The notes under the pieces are model-generated. The model was not told where the DNA came from, ran no database searches, and was given only the letters and a program-made list of their open reading frames with translations. Source: Luteimonas panaciterrae (GTDB lineage Bacteria > Pseudomonadota > Gammaproteobacteria > Xanthomonadales > Xanthomonadaceae). Taken from it: a stretch of 64,000 nucleotides of DNA. Position numbers and translations under genes: made by a program. Location: positions 434,001-498,000 of the forward strand of contig NZ_JAJAVH010000007.1 in assembly GCF_020511115.1 (NCBI RefSeq). Direction: 5' to 3'. Shown piece by piece: positions 9,418 through 19,188 of the stretch (position 1 is the first letter of the stretch; every line of letters starts with the position of its first letter).

Positions 9418-10305
9418 ATGACCTCACGCCTGCCTGCCCCGCGCCACATTCTGGTCCTGTTGATGCTGGCCGTTTTCGCCATCTCCGGCTGCTCGCGGGT
9501 CAAGGGCATGTTCAAGAAGGACAAGGACGAACTGGAAGGCCAGCCGGTCGAGCAGATCTTCGAGAAGGGTCATTCCTCCATGGAGCGCGGCAACTGGGAC
9601 GGCGCGGTGAACACCTATCGCCGCCTGATCGCGCAGTATCCCTACGGCCCGTACACCGAGCAGGCGCTGATAGAAACCGCCTACGCGCAGTTCAAGCAGG
9701 GCAACAACGAAGAAGCGATCTCCTCCATCGACCGCTTCCTGCGCACCTACCCCACGCACCGCAACGCCGCCTACATGTACTACCTGCGCGGCCTGGTGAA
9801 CTCCAATCGCGACACCGTGTTCCTGCAGAAGGTCTGGCAGCTGGACGCCAGCCGCCGCGACCTGGCCACGCCGTTCCAGGCCTACAACGACTTCACCATC
9901 GTCACCGACCGCTACCCGAACAGCCGCTACGCCGCCGACGCGCGCCAACGCATGGTGGCGCTGCGCAACCTGTTCGCGCGGCACGACATGGACGTGGCGC
10001 TGTACTACCTGCGCCGCGGCGCCTACGTCGGCGCGGCCGACCGTGCCAAGTTCCTGCTGGAAACCTATCCGCAGAGCGAATACCAGAACGACGCGGTGGC
10101 CGTGCTGGCCGCGTCCTACGACAAGCTCGGCAACAAAACGCTCGCCGACGACGCCAAGCGCGTGCTGGAAATGAACGACCCGCAGCACCCGTACTTGAAG
10201 GGCGACTGGCCCGACTATCCGTGGACCATCCGCAAGCTCAATCCTTTCGCCAGCGAGAAGTCGGCGCTGGACAACGAGAAAAAGAAGAAGCTCGACAACC
10301 GCTGA
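9418..10305 (+). CDS. bamD: Outer membrane assembly lipoprotein BamD
   Basis: Essential lipoprotein of the BAM complex that folds beta-barrel proteins into the outer membrane. The signal peptide ends in the lipobox AISGC, giving lipidated Cys25. The mature protein is made of tetratricopeptide-like helical pairs (ERGNWDGAVNTYRRLI, KQGNNEEAISSIDRFL, NDFTIVTDRYPNSRYA). The 295 residues exceed E. coli BamD (245), mainly through a lysine-rich C-terminal tail ending EKKKKLDNR. The ATG follows CTCCTAT directly; no strong Shine-Dalgarno is visible. Confidence 0.95.
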   Translation: MTSRLPAPRHILVLLMLAVFAISGCSRVKGMFKKDKDELEGQPVEQIFEKGHSSMERGNWDGAVNTYRRLIAQYPYGPYTEQALIETAYAQFKQGNNEEAISSIDRFLRTYPTHRNAAYMYYLRGLVNSNRDTVFLQKVWQLDASRRDLATPFQAYNDFTIVTDRYPNSRYAADARQRMVALRNLFARHDMDVALYYLRRGAYVGAADRAKFLLETYPQSEYQNDAVAVLAASYDKLGNKTLADDAKRVLEMNDPQHPYLKGDWPDYPWTIRKLNPFASEKSALDNEKKKKLDNR

Positions 10306-10341
10306 ACCGGCGCGCCACTCGCCCGCCGAACAGCGATTCCC

Positions 10342-10962
10342 TCACGCGGCACCGTCCGCCGCGCTGCGCGATCGGCCAGCCCGACCCGCAGCCGTCACCG
10401 ATTGCGCCACCGCGTGCAGGAACGCCTCCGACAATTGTCGATCGTCCGCCGCGCGCGCCAGCACCAACGCACCAATCATTGCGGCGTAGGCAGCCAGCGC
10501 CGCCTCATGCCTGGCCTGTTCGGAATCGCCACTCATCAGTCCGGATAGCACCTCGATCTGCTCGCGCATCCCGACAGTCAGTACCCGGCGCAGTTTGCGG
10601 CCTTGACGCCCCGCATCAACCGCCAAAGCCGCGACCGTGCAACCACTGCCAGGGCGGTCTCGGTGTCGCTTGGAAAGATAGCCTGTAACGAGCGCGGCTA
10701 GCGGGTCGTCCGCGGCATTGCCCGTCTGTCGCTCCTGGCCGTGCCAAAGCATGCTTGTCTGCGTCAAGGCGTGCTCGCAAGCCTGCACCATCAGCTCTTC
10801 CTTCGAGGCGAAATGGCTGTAGAAGCCGCCATGGGTGAGCCCTGCCTGGTGCATCAGGCCGGCGACTCCGACACCGTCGAAGCCGCGCTCGCGAAACAAC
10901 CGCGCCGCCGCATCGAGAATGCGCTCGCGGCTCTCCGCCGCCTGTGCCCTACTCACACGCAT
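10342..10962 (-). CDS. TetR-family transcriptional regulator
   Basis: A 206-residue repressor-type protein. The N-terminal TetR helix-turn-helix spans about residues 8-55 (RERILDAAARLFRERG, then GVAGLMHQAGLTHGGFYSHF). The C-terminal ligand domain resembles the TetR_C subgroup of the NemR/AcrR type, with a Cys in GSGCTVAALA. The ATG at 10962 is chosen because GGGAGAG precedes it by about 7 nt. It is divergent from the thiolase gene, with an inverted repeat between them that is its likely operator; a role in sensing an acyl or aldehyde compound is inference. Confidence 0.88.
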   Translation of the reverse strand: MRVSRAQAAESRERILDAAARLFRERGFDGVGVAGLMHQAGLTHGGFYSHFASKEELMVQACEHALTQTSMLWHGQERQTGNAADDPLAALVTGYLSKRHRDRPGSGCTVAALAVDAGRQGRKLRRVLTVGMREQIEVLSGLMSGDSEQARHEAALAAYAAMIGALVLARAADDRQLSEAFLHAVAQSVTAAGRAGRSRSAADGAA

Positions 10963-10986
10963 GCCTGACTCTCCCGTAAACACTCC

Positions 10987-11034
10987 TTGACATGATACAT
11001 GACGATCATCATATTGATAAATTATGATCGTCAT
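10987..11034. promoter_or_regulatory. Divergent promoters overlapped by a perfect 11-bp inverted repeat (probable TetR operator)
   Basis: ATGACGATCAT at 10999-11009 and its exact complement ATGATCGTCAT at 11024-11034 are separated by 14 nt. Rightward, a perfect TTGACA (10987-10992) is followed after 17 nt by CATATT, so the left arm fills the -35/-10 spacer of a thiolase promoter. Leftward, TATCAT with TTATCA 17 nt before it places the other reading of the same left arm in the spacer of the tetR promoter. Binding there would shut both promoters, giving autoregulation. Contacts and ligand are inferred. Confidence 0.7.
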
Positions 11035-11158
11035 CTAATTTTCGTTTGGCTCCAACCGCTTCTTGTGCTGTGCGGGCGCATGTGTTTTTTGGCTCATCAG
11101 CCACTCTTTGACTGGCGCGCTTCCGGCGCCGAACTAAATTGTTTCAGGAGGTTATGCG

Positions 11159-12457
11159 ATGAAAATGATCCAAAAGGTCGCAATTCTCGGCGGCGCCCGC
11201 ATCCCCTTTGCTCGCCAGAACACCCACTACGCCGAAGCAAGCAACGTCGAGATGCTCGCCGCCGCACTGGACGGCGTCGCTGACCGATTCAGTCTGCAGG
11301 GCGAACGCGTCGGTGAAGTCGCCGCCGGCGCCGTGCTCAAGCATTCGCGTGATGCCAACATCAGTCGTGAGGCGACGATCTTGAGCAAGCTGGCGCCGCA
11401 GACGCCCGCCTACGACGTCCAGCAAGCCTGTGCCACGTCACTGGAATCGGCAATCGCGGTCGGCAACAAGATCGCACTGGGGCAGATCGAGTCCGGCATC
11501 GCGGGCGGCGTCGACTCGGCCTCGGATGCCCCGCTCGCCGTCAACGAGAAGCTACGCCGGCTGATCCTGCGCTACAGGCGCAGCGGCGATACGCGCGCGC
11601 GCCTCCGGCTGCTGGCCGAACTGCGTCCGTCGATGCTCAGCCCTTCGATCCCCAACGTCAACGAGCGTCGTACTGGCCTGTCGATGGGCGAACACTGCGA
11701 GCAGATGGTCAAGCACTGGCGCATCGACCGAAAAGCGCAAGACACCTTGGCGCTGGCCAGCCACGTCAATGGCGTGAAGGCCTACGAGCGCGGCTTCTAC
11801 GATGACCTCGTCGTCCCTTACCTCGGCCTGGCGCGGGACAATAATCTTCGCAGCGATACTTCGTTGGAGAAGCTGGCCCGCCTCAAGCCCGCCTTCGATA
11901 AAACCTCCGGTCAGGGCACATTGACCGCGGGTAATTCCACCCCGCTCACCGATGGCGCGGCAGCGGTGTTGCTGGCCTCCGAAGCCTGGGCGCAAGCCCG
12001 CGGCCACACGCCGCAGGCATGGCTGGTCGATGCCGAAGCCGCGGCCGTGGACTTTTTCGGTCCGCAGCCGGAAGGCCTGTTGATGGCACCCGCCTACGCC
12101 GTGCCGCGCCTGCTCGCCCGCAACGGCCTTGGCTTGCAGGACTTCGATTACTACGAAATCCACGAGGCCTTCGCCGGCCAGGTGCTGTGCACGCTGGCGG
12201 CTTGGGAAAATGCGGATTATTGCCGGGGTGCGCTCGGGCTTGACGCGCCTCTGGGCGCAATCGATCGCCGCAAGCTCAACGTCAACGGCGGCTCAGTCGG
12301 CCTCGGTCATCCCTTCGCCGCCACTGGCGCTCGCATCCTCGCCGGCGCGGCCAAACAACTCGCCGTTCATCGGCGCGAAACCGGCCAACCTGGCCGTACG
12401 CTGATCTCGATGTGCGCTGCGGGCGGGCTCGGGGTGACGGCGATCCTGCAAGGGTAA
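11159..12457 (+). CDS. Acetyl-CoA C-acyltransferase, FadI-type thiolase
   Basis: Thiolase that cleaves 3-ketoacyl-CoA or condenses acetyl-CoA. All catalytic positions are visible: Cys91 in QQACATSLES (acyl-enzyme), His335 in EIHEAFAGQ, His384 in GHPFAATGAR and Cys419 in SMCAAGGLG. Length 432 matches FadI (436). AGGAGG at 11146-11151 sits 7 nt before the ATG at 11159; a second ATG two codons on is possible. No partner FadJ-like gene is adjacent. The divergent TetR regulator and the operator suggest induction by a fatty or ketoacyl compound, so this may be a dedicated rather than a housekeeping thiolase. Confidence 0.9.
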   Translation: MKMIQKVAILGGARIPFARQNTHYAEASNVEMLAAALDGVADRFSLQGERVGEVAAGAVLKHSRDANISREATILSKLAPQTPAYDVQQACATSLESAIAVGNKIALGQIESGIAGGVDSASDAPLAVNEKLRRLILRYRRSGDTRARLRLLAELRPSMLSPSIPNVNERRTGLSMGEHCEQMVKHWRIDRKAQDTLALASHVNGVKAYERGFYDDLVVPYLGLARDNNLRSDTSLEKLARLKPAFDKTSGQGTLTAGNSTPLTDGAAAVLLASEAWAQARGHTPQAWLVDAEAAAVDFFGPQPEGLLMAPAYAVPRLLARNGLGLQDFDYYEIHEAFAGQVLCTLAAWENADYCRGALGLDAPLGAIDRRKLNVNGGSVGLGHPFAATGARILAGAAKQLAVHRRETGQPGRTLISMCAAGGLGVTAILQG

Positions 12458-12488
12458 GCAAGATCCGCGCGATGCCGCGCGCAGCGTC

Positions 12489-14141
12489 TCAAGCCGGATA
12501 TTTATTGGTGATCGGATAGCGACGCTCGCGCCCGAATGCGCGACGCGAGACCTTCGGCCCCGGCGCGGCCTGGTGCCGCTTCCACTCGCTCGTCCGCACC
12601 AGGCGCAGCACGCGGTCGACGGTGGCCGCGTCGAAGCCGGCCGTGACGATCTCGTCGCGCGACTGCTCCTGATCGACGTAGCGCAGCAGGATCGCGTCGA
12701 GCACGTCGTAGGGCGGCAGCGAATCCTGATCTTTCTGGTTCTCGCGCAGTTCCGCCGAAGGCGGCCGGCCGATGACCTCCCACGGAATCACCGGCGCACC
12801 GGCCACGGCGTTGCGCCATTTCGCCAGCGCGAACACCTCGGTCTTGTACAGATCCTTGATCGGCGCGTAGCCGCCGCACATGTCACCGTAGATGGTGGCG
12901 TAGCCGACCGCGTATTCGCTCTTGTTGCCAGTGGTGAGCAGCAGCCCGCCGAACTTGTTCGACAGCGCCATCATCAGCACGCCGCGGGTGCGCGACTGCA
13001 GGTTCTCTTCGGTGGTATCGGCCGCGCGCCCCTCAAAGGTGTCCGACAACGTATCGAGGAAACCCTGGAACGGCTTCTCGATCGGCAACGCCAGCAGGCG
13101 CACGCCCAATGCATTGCATTGCTCGACGGCGAGATCGTTGGACAGGTCGGCCGTGTAGCGCGAGGGCATGCGCACGGCGGTCACGTTCTCCGCGCCCAGC
13201 GCGTCGACCGCGATCGCCAGCACCAGCGACGAGTCGATGCCGCCGGACAACCCCAGCCAGACTTTGTCGAAACCATTCTTGCGGCAGTAGTCGCGGGTGC
13301 CGCGCACGACCGCGCGCCAGGCCAGCGCATCGCGGCTCTCCTCGTTCTCGGCCGGCCACGACACGAGCGTGAACTTGCGCGTCGATGGCACGTAATCGGC
13401 CACCAGCCAATGTTCCTCGAACGCGCGCGCCGCCGGATGGATGAAGCCGTCGCCGTCCGCCAGCACGGAAGCGCCATCGAACACCAGCGCGTCCTGGCCG
13501 CCGATCACGTTGAGATAGGCAACTGCCGTGCCGAGTCCATCCACCTGCGTTTCGCTGACGCGCATCTCCAGCAATGCATCTCGCTGCGCGTGCTTGTCGC
13601 GTTCGAACGGCGAGGCGTTGGGCACCAGGACCAGCTGCGCGCCGGCGCGCACGGTGTCGGCCAGTGGTTCGGCGAACCACATGTCCTCGCAGATCACCAA
13701 ACCAACCGGCACGCCTTTCACCTCGAACACGCATGGCCCGCCGTCGGGATCGACATTGAAGTAGCGACGCTCGTCGAAGACGTTGTAGTTCGGCAGTTCG
13801 CGCTTGCGATAGGTCGCTTCCACGCGACCGTCGCGCAATACGCTGGCGGCGTTGTAGACCACGCTGCCGGCCGATTCCGGCCAGCCCACGACCGCGACGA
13901 TGCCCCGCACACCGGCCGCCACGCGTCGCAGTGCCGCCTCGCAGTCGGCGAGGAACGACGGCCGCATCAGCAGGTCTTCCGGCGGATAGCCACTGATCGC
14001 GATTTCCGGGAACAGCACGACATCGGCGCGATGCACGTCGCGCGCCTCGGCGATCATTGCCGCGATGCGCTCGGCATTGCCGGCGACGTCGCCGACGGGG
14101 AAATCAAACTGTGCGAGTGCGACGCGGAGCGATTGGCTCAT
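12489..14141 (-). CDS. nadE: Glutamine-dependent NAD+ synthetase
   Basis: Converts deamido-NAD to NAD using glutamine nitrogen, the last step of NAD synthesis. The N-terminal nitrilase-type amidase domain (about 1-250) has the Glu46-Lys113-Cys151 triad (LFPEIAISGY, YRKRELPNYNVF, LVICEDMW). The C-terminal ATP-pyrophosphatase domain has the P-loop SGGIDSS at 299-305 and the KSEYAVGYATIYGD motif. Length 550 is typical for the two-domain enzyme. ATG at 14141. The next gene in the same direction is 13 nt upstream, so they may be co-transcribed. Confidence 0.95.
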   Translation of the reverse strand: MSQSLRVALAQFDFPVGDVAGNAERIAAMIAEARDVHRADVVLFPEIAISGYPPEDLLMRPSFLADCEAALRRVAAGVRGIVAVVGWPESAGSVVYNAASVLRDGRVEATYRKRELPNYNVFDERRYFNVDPDGGPCVFEVKGVPVGLVICEDMWFAEPLADTVRAGAQLVLVPNASPFERDKHAQRDALLEMRVSETQVDGLGTAVAYLNVIGGQDALVFDGASVLADGDGFIHPAARAFEEHWLVADYVPSTRKFTLVSWPAENEESRDALAWRAVVRGTRDYCRKNGFDKVWLGLSGGIDSSLVLAIAVDALGAENVTAVRMPSRYTADLSNDLAVEQCNALGVRLLALPIEKPFQGFLDTLSDTFEGRAADTTEENLQSRTRGVLMMALSNKFGGLLLTTGNKSEYAVGYATIYGDMCGGYAPIKDLYKTEVFALAKWRNAVAGAPVIPWEVIGRPPSAELRENQKDQDSLPPYDVLDAILLRYVDQEQSRDEIVTAGFDAATVDRVLRLVRTSEWKRHQAAPGPKVSRRAFGRERRYPITNKYPA

Positions 14142-14154
14142 GGCGATTGAACAC

Positions 14155-14901
14155 TTATTGTTCGGTCGGCTGCGGCTGCATCGAGGGCAATCCCGCCAGG
14201 ATCGGCGTCACCCATTCGTCCACCGCGCCGCTGCTCCAGGGACTGTCCGGACGAGTACGGAACAGATTGTGCGTGCCGGTCACCGTCTGCAACTTCTTCG
14301 GCTTCATCACCTCGGCCTTGAAGGTTTCCGTACCTTTCACCAGCCTGGCCGAGTCCTGCGCTGCGACCGCCGCGAGGATTTCCTGCTCGATGCCCGCATC
14401 CAAATCCGGAATTTCACAACTGAAACTGACTTCGGCGATCTCCGCGTCCTTGAACGCCTCATCGCCCATCGCGCGCTGCACATCATTCGGCCTGAGCTTG
14501 CTGGCCGTCGCCTTGCACTTCGCATTGGCAACGGCGTGATCGGTTCCCTGGAAATAATTCAGGAACGCGGACGCAAGCACGGGGCGCTCGGCTTCGGGCG
14601 CTTCCGCGGCAACGTCCCGCGCCCGCGCCTCGTCCTGCTGCGGCTTCTCCTCGGCGAATTTGCGCAACTCGCCCAGATCGTAGGCATCACCGCCAGAAAA
14701 CTCCGGCTTGAGGTACTCGTTGAGCCGGCGCGCGCTGTCGAGATCCCGATTCACGAAGGTCTGGATGTACAGATCGGCGACTTGCTCCGGCGTCAGCGTC
14801 GAGGCCGCGGACGCTGCGCCGGAAGACAAGATGGACATGCCGGATGCGCACGCCAGCAACAACACTCTTGCGACGAGAAATCGGTTCGGCTGGCTTTTCA
14901 T
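14155..14901 (-). CDS. Exported protein of unknown function
   Basis: No family was recognised. The 248-residue protein has a Sec signal peptide (basic MKSQPNRFLVAR, hydrophobic core, cleavage near ASAA at 33/34). The mature part is acidic and helix-rich (LTPEQVADLYIQTF, DLGELRKFAEEK) with only two cysteines (NAKCKAT and FSCEIPD), which could form a disulfide in the periplasm. It ends in a Pro/Gln-rich tail. ATG at 14901 is chosen because AAGGAAAG precedes it by 5 to 6 nt; the open frame extends further into the sucD end by chance. Confidence 0.75.
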   Translation of the reverse strand: MKSQPNRFLVARVLLLACASGMSILSSGAASAASTLTPEQVADLYIQTFVNRDLDSARRLNEYLKPEFSGGDAYDLGELRKFAEEKPQQDEARARDVAAEAPEAERPVLASAFLNYFQGTDHAVANAKCKATASKLRPNDVQRAMGDEAFKDAEIAEVSFSCEIPDLDAGIEQEILAAVAAQDSARLVKGTETFKAEVMKPKKLQTVTGTHNLFRTRPDSPWSSGAVDEWVTPILAGLPSMQPQPTEQ

Positions 14902-14959
14902 GAATCTTTCCTTGTGTCGATGATTGTCCAGCCTATCCGCATGTCCGGTCGTGGTCGGA

Positions 14960-15835
14960 TCAGTGCCCGAGCCGCTTGGCGATCGCGGCGCCCAGATCAC
15001 CCGGCGACTTCACCGTGGTCACGCCGGCCTTTTCCAGAGCGGCGAACTTGCCTTCGGCCGTGCCCGCGCCACCGGAAGCGATCGCACCGGCGTGGCCCAT
15101 GCGCTTGCCCTTCGGCGCCGAGGCGCCGGCGATGAAGCCGACCACCGGCTTGGTGACGTATTCGCTGATGAACTCAGCCGCTTCCTCTTCGGCGGAACCA
15201 CCGATCTCGCCGACCATGATGATGCCCTCGGTCTGCGGATCATCCTGGAACAACTTCAGCGCCTGGATGAAGTTGGTGCCGTTGATCGGGTCGCCGCCGA
15301 TGCCGATGCAGGTGCTCTGGCCGAGACCGGCGTCGGTGGTCTGCTTGACCGCTTCATACGTCAGCGTGCCCGAGCGCGAGACGATGCCCACCTTGCCCGG
15401 CTTGTGGATGTGGCCTGGCATGATGCCGATCTTGCATTCGCCCGGCGTGATCACGCCCGGGCAGTTGGGGCCGATCAGCACGACGTCGTCGTAGCCCTTC
15501 AGCGTGTTCTTCACGCGCAGCATGTCGAGCACCGGAATGCCCTCGGTGATGCAGACGATGACCTTGATGCCGGCATCGGCCGCTTCGAGGATGGCGTCGG
15601 CCGCGAACGGCGGCGGCACGTAGATGACCGATGCGTCGGCGCCGGTTTCGGCGACGGCTTCGGCGACGGTGTTGAACACGGGCAGGCCGAGGTGTTCGGT
15701 GCCGCCCTTGCCGGGGGTCACGCCGCCGACGACCTTGGTGCCGTACTCGAGCATCTGTTCGGCGTGGAAGGTGCCCTGCTGGCCGGTGAAGCCCTGCACG
15801 ATGACTTTTGTGTTTTTGTTGACGAGAACGGACAT
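14960..15835 (-). CDS. sucD: Succinate-CoA ligase, alpha subunit
   Basis: Carries the phosphohistidine of succinyl-CoA synthetase in the TCA cycle. The CoA-binding Rossmann domain ([16 protein letters not shown]) and the ligase domain are complete; His248 in [12 protein letters not shown] is the phosphorylated residue, and [11 protein letters not shown] and [10 protein letters not shown] are conserved ligand loops. Length 291 is normal. It follows sucC on the same strand but after a 178-nt gap containing two strong hairpins, in contrast to the tight sucCD junction in E. coli. Confidence 0.97.
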   Translation of the reverse strand: MSVLVNKNTKVIVQGFTGQQGTFHAEQMLEYGTKVVGGVTPGKGGTEHLGLPVFNTVAEAVAETGADASVIYVPPPFAADAILEAADAGIKVIVCITEGIPVLDMLRVKNTLKGYDDVVLIGPNCPGVITPGECKIGIMPGHIHKPGKVGIVSRSGTLTYEAVKQTTDAGLGQSTCIGIGGDPINGTNFIQALKLFQDDPQTEGIIMVGEIGGSAEEEAAEFISEYVTKPVVGFIAGASAPKGKRMGHAGAIASGGAGTAEGKFAALEKAGVTTVKSPGDLGAAIAKRLGH

Positions 15836-15883
15836 TCGATTGAGTCCTTTGAATTTCTGTGGGGTAGTCGGCTTCGGAACGGC

Positions 15884-15910
15884 GCGGTTTTTCGCTATGC
15901 GAAAAGCCGC
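15884..15910. other. Hairpin in the sucC-sucD spacer
   Basis: GCGGTTTTTCGC (15884-15895) faces GCGAAAAGCCGC (15899-15910) around a 3-nt loop with one wobble or mismatch. It lies in the transcribed spacer, 49 nt before the sucD start, and could act as an mRNA stabiliser, a processing site or a weak terminator. No T run follows on the minus strand. Confidence 0.55.
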
Positions 15911-15924
15911 TCAGGCATGCCACC

Positions 15925-15979
15925 AAATCCCCCGCATCGCCGCTGCGCGTCGATGCCGCCCCCTTGACTCAAGGGGGCT
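15925..15979. repeat. Interspersed hairpin repeat, family C, copy 1
   Basis: The core GCCCCCTTGACTCAAGGGGGCT is a near-perfect palindrome centred on TGACTCA, preceded by a C-rich flank. The same core and a similar flank recur in reverse orientation at 52934-52977. In the transcript it forms the first hairpin after the sucC stop. Confidence 0.7.
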
Positions 15980-16013
15980 AGAAGGATGGTGGCCTGTTCC
16001 GAGTCCACGATGA

Positions 16014-17183
<1,170 letters not shown>

Positions 17184-17261
17184 GTGGGGTCCGGTCGTGG
17201 GGAACGAATCGCCCGCAGCGCGATGCTGCCTGGGCAGCCAGGGGGTGCGGACGGGGCGGGT

Positions 17262-17290
17262 ATTCTCGCCGATGGGGGAGCTGTCGGCAA
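17262..17290 (-). promoter_or_regulatory. Possible sigma-70 promoter of sucC
   Basis: On the minus strand TTGCCG (17290-17285) is followed after exactly 17 nt by GAGAAT (17267-17262), four of six matches in each box. This places the start of transcription about 70 nt before the sucC ATG. Weak matches, so only a candidate. Confidence 0.35.
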
Positions 17291-17362
17291 AATTGCATGC
17301 TCCGGCAAAAAGGCGTACCGCTCCGGCCGCATACGATGGCCGGCGGAGTCTGCCCAGATTAG

Positions 17363-17468
17363 GATGCCCTCCATGGCGCAACTCTCCCGACTCCGGAACC
17401 CCCGGCCCGGCCCTCCATGGCCGGGCGTTCGGGACGGCAGGCACTGCCAATATGGCATCGCCTAAGCG
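17363..17468. repeat. Multi-hairpin interspersed repeat, family B, copy overlapping the pilS start
   Basis: About 105 bp align, in reverse complement, with 57668-57774. Shared are GGCCCGGCC, one variable base, then TCCATGGCCGGGCGTTCGGGA, and flanking blocks. Three stem-loops keep their place while bases differ: CCCGGCC with GGCCGGG here, and TGCCAATATGGCA here against GACGCCTTGAAGGCGTC there. The pilS ATG at 17452 lies in the last hairpin, and the first five codons are within the repeat. Confidence 0.72.
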
Positions 17469-19080
17469 CCGTCCCGAACCCAGTGCGCTCGGCCGCGAGC
17501 TGTATCTATTCGCGCTGTACCGCCTGCTCGAAGCCTCGCTGCTGGCGCTGATGGTGTTCAGCCCGGCCGGTGCCTTCATCGGCGAACCGCGCGATGCCCT
17601 GCTCGCGGAGTCCGTGGCCTTCGCCTATGCGCCGATGGCCCTGGTGCTGGTGCTGTACGCGCGCCATTCGGCGGCGTCGCCTCGGTCGCAAGCCCTGATC
17701 GGCGCCGTGCTCGACATCACCGTCGCCGCCCTGATCACCCATGCCCTGCCCGGCGCCGGCCCGGGCGTGGCGATGATGCTGATGTTCAACGTCGGCGCCG
17801 CAGCGCTGCTGGTGCGGATCGAACTCGGCCTGGCCGTCGCCGCCGCCGCCGTGCTGGCGCTGATCGGCGAATATGTCTGGAACAGCCTGAGCGCCGACGC
17901 CTACGACCGCCCGCTGGCGGAAGTGCTGATGTTCTCGGTGAGCTTCTTCGCCATCGCCACCTTCAGCAACCTGCTCGGCCGACAGATTCGCGAAAGCCAG
18001 GAACTGGCCGAACAGCGCAGCGCCGAGGCGGCCAATCTCACCGAGGTCAACGGCCTGATCATCCGCCGCATGCGCACCGGCGTGCTGGTGGTGGACGGCG
18101 GCGGTTTCGTGCGACTCGCCAACGAGGCCGCGCTGCTGTTGCTCGGCGAATCGCGCGAGGTGCTTGCCATGCAAGGGCCAGCGGCGCAGAAGCCGCGCAA
18201 CCTGCGCATGATGGCGCCGGAGCTGGCGGATCGTCTGCAAGCCTGGCAGGCCCGCGGCGAAACCGACGACACACCGCTGCAGATCGGTGACGAGCGCATC
18301 GAAGTGCTGCCGCGGTTCGCGCGCCTGCTGGCCAAGGGCGAGACCACGCTGGTATTCCTCGACGATGCCTCGATGGTCTCGCGCCGCGCCGAGTCACTGA
18401 CGCTGGCGGCGATGGGCCGCTTCTCCGCCAGCCTCGCCCACGAGATCCGCAATCCGCTCGCCGCCATCAGCTACGCCACGCAGCTGCTGCAGGAATCGAA
18501 CGACATCTCCACGCCCGACCGGCGCCTGCTCGACATCGTGCATCAGCAATGCATGCGCACCAATGCCATCGTCGAGAGCGTGCTCGGGCTGGCGCGACGC
18601 GAGCGCGCGCATGCCGAGCATCTGGATCTGGTCGACTTCGTGCGCCGCTTCCTCGACGAATTCCGCCAGAGCATGCCACCGGACGTCGACAGCCTGTCGA
18701 TGAGCAGCGCCGCCGGCTCGCAACCGGCCCTGGTCGATCCGCGCCACCTGCAACAGATTCTCACCGTGCTCGTGCAGAACGCGCTGCGCTATGGCCGCAT
18801 GCCCGGCGCGCCCGCGCGTGTGATCCTGCGCGTGGAGGCGCGCGGCAACATGCCGGTGCTGGAAGTGCTCGACCGTGGCCCCGGCATTCCCGATGCCGTC
18901 GTGGCGCAGTTGTTCCGACCATTCTTCACCACCTCCGAGCACGGCACCGGCCTCGGCCTGTACATCGCTCGCGAGCTTTGCCACGCCAACGGCGCCAGCC
19001 TCGACTACGTGGCCGTCCCCGCCGGCGGCGCCTGCTTCCGCATCACCTTGCCGGGTCCGGACTCGGTGTTACCGTTGTAG
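17452..19080 (+). CDS. pilS: Type IV pilus sensor histidine kinase PilS
   Basis: Inner-membrane kinase that controls pilin expression through PilR. About six hydrophobic segments span residues 20-180, followed by a PAS-like domain (about 200-305, [16 protein letters not shown]) and the kinase core: H-box [14 protein letters not shown] with His330, N-box [10 protein letters not shown]1 DRGPGIPD and F/G2 [16 protein letters not shown]. Length 542. ATG at 17452 is the first plausible start before the conserved part; no clear ribosome site precedes it because the sequence there belongs to a repeat, so the start is less certain than the gene. Confidence 0.92.
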   Translation: MASPKRRPEPSALGRELYLFALYRLLEASLLALMVFSPAGAFIGEPRDALLAESVAFAYAPMALVLVLYARHSAASPRSQALIGAVLDITVAALITHALPGAGPGVAMMLMFNVGAAALLVRIELGLAVAAAAVLALIGEYVWNSLSADAYDRPLAEVLMFSVSFFAIATFSNLLGRQIRESQELAEQRSAEAANLTEVNGLIIRRMRTGVLVVDGGGFVRLANEAALLLLGESREVLAMQGPAAQKPRNLRMMAPELADRLQAWQARGETDDTPLQIGDERIEVLPRFARLLAKGETTLVFLDDASMVSRRAESLTLAAMGRFSASLAHEIRNPLAAISYATQLLQESNDISTPDRRLLDIVHQQCMRTNAIVESVLGLARRERAHAEHLDLVDFVRRFLDEFRQSMPPDVDSLSMSSAAGSQPALVDPRHLQQILTVLVQNALRYGRMPGAPARVILRVEARGNMPVLEVLDRGPGIPDAVVAQLFRPFFTTSEHGTGLGLYIARELCHANGASLDYVAVPAGGACFRITLPGPDSVLPL

Positions 19081-19188
19081 CGCCGGTCACGAAAACGCGT
19101 CCAAATCGTGCGCCGTGCACTGATCGGCTTGCAAAAGCATAAAATCGCCACAATTGGTCACCCGGCCTTGCATATATAAGGTGTGCGA

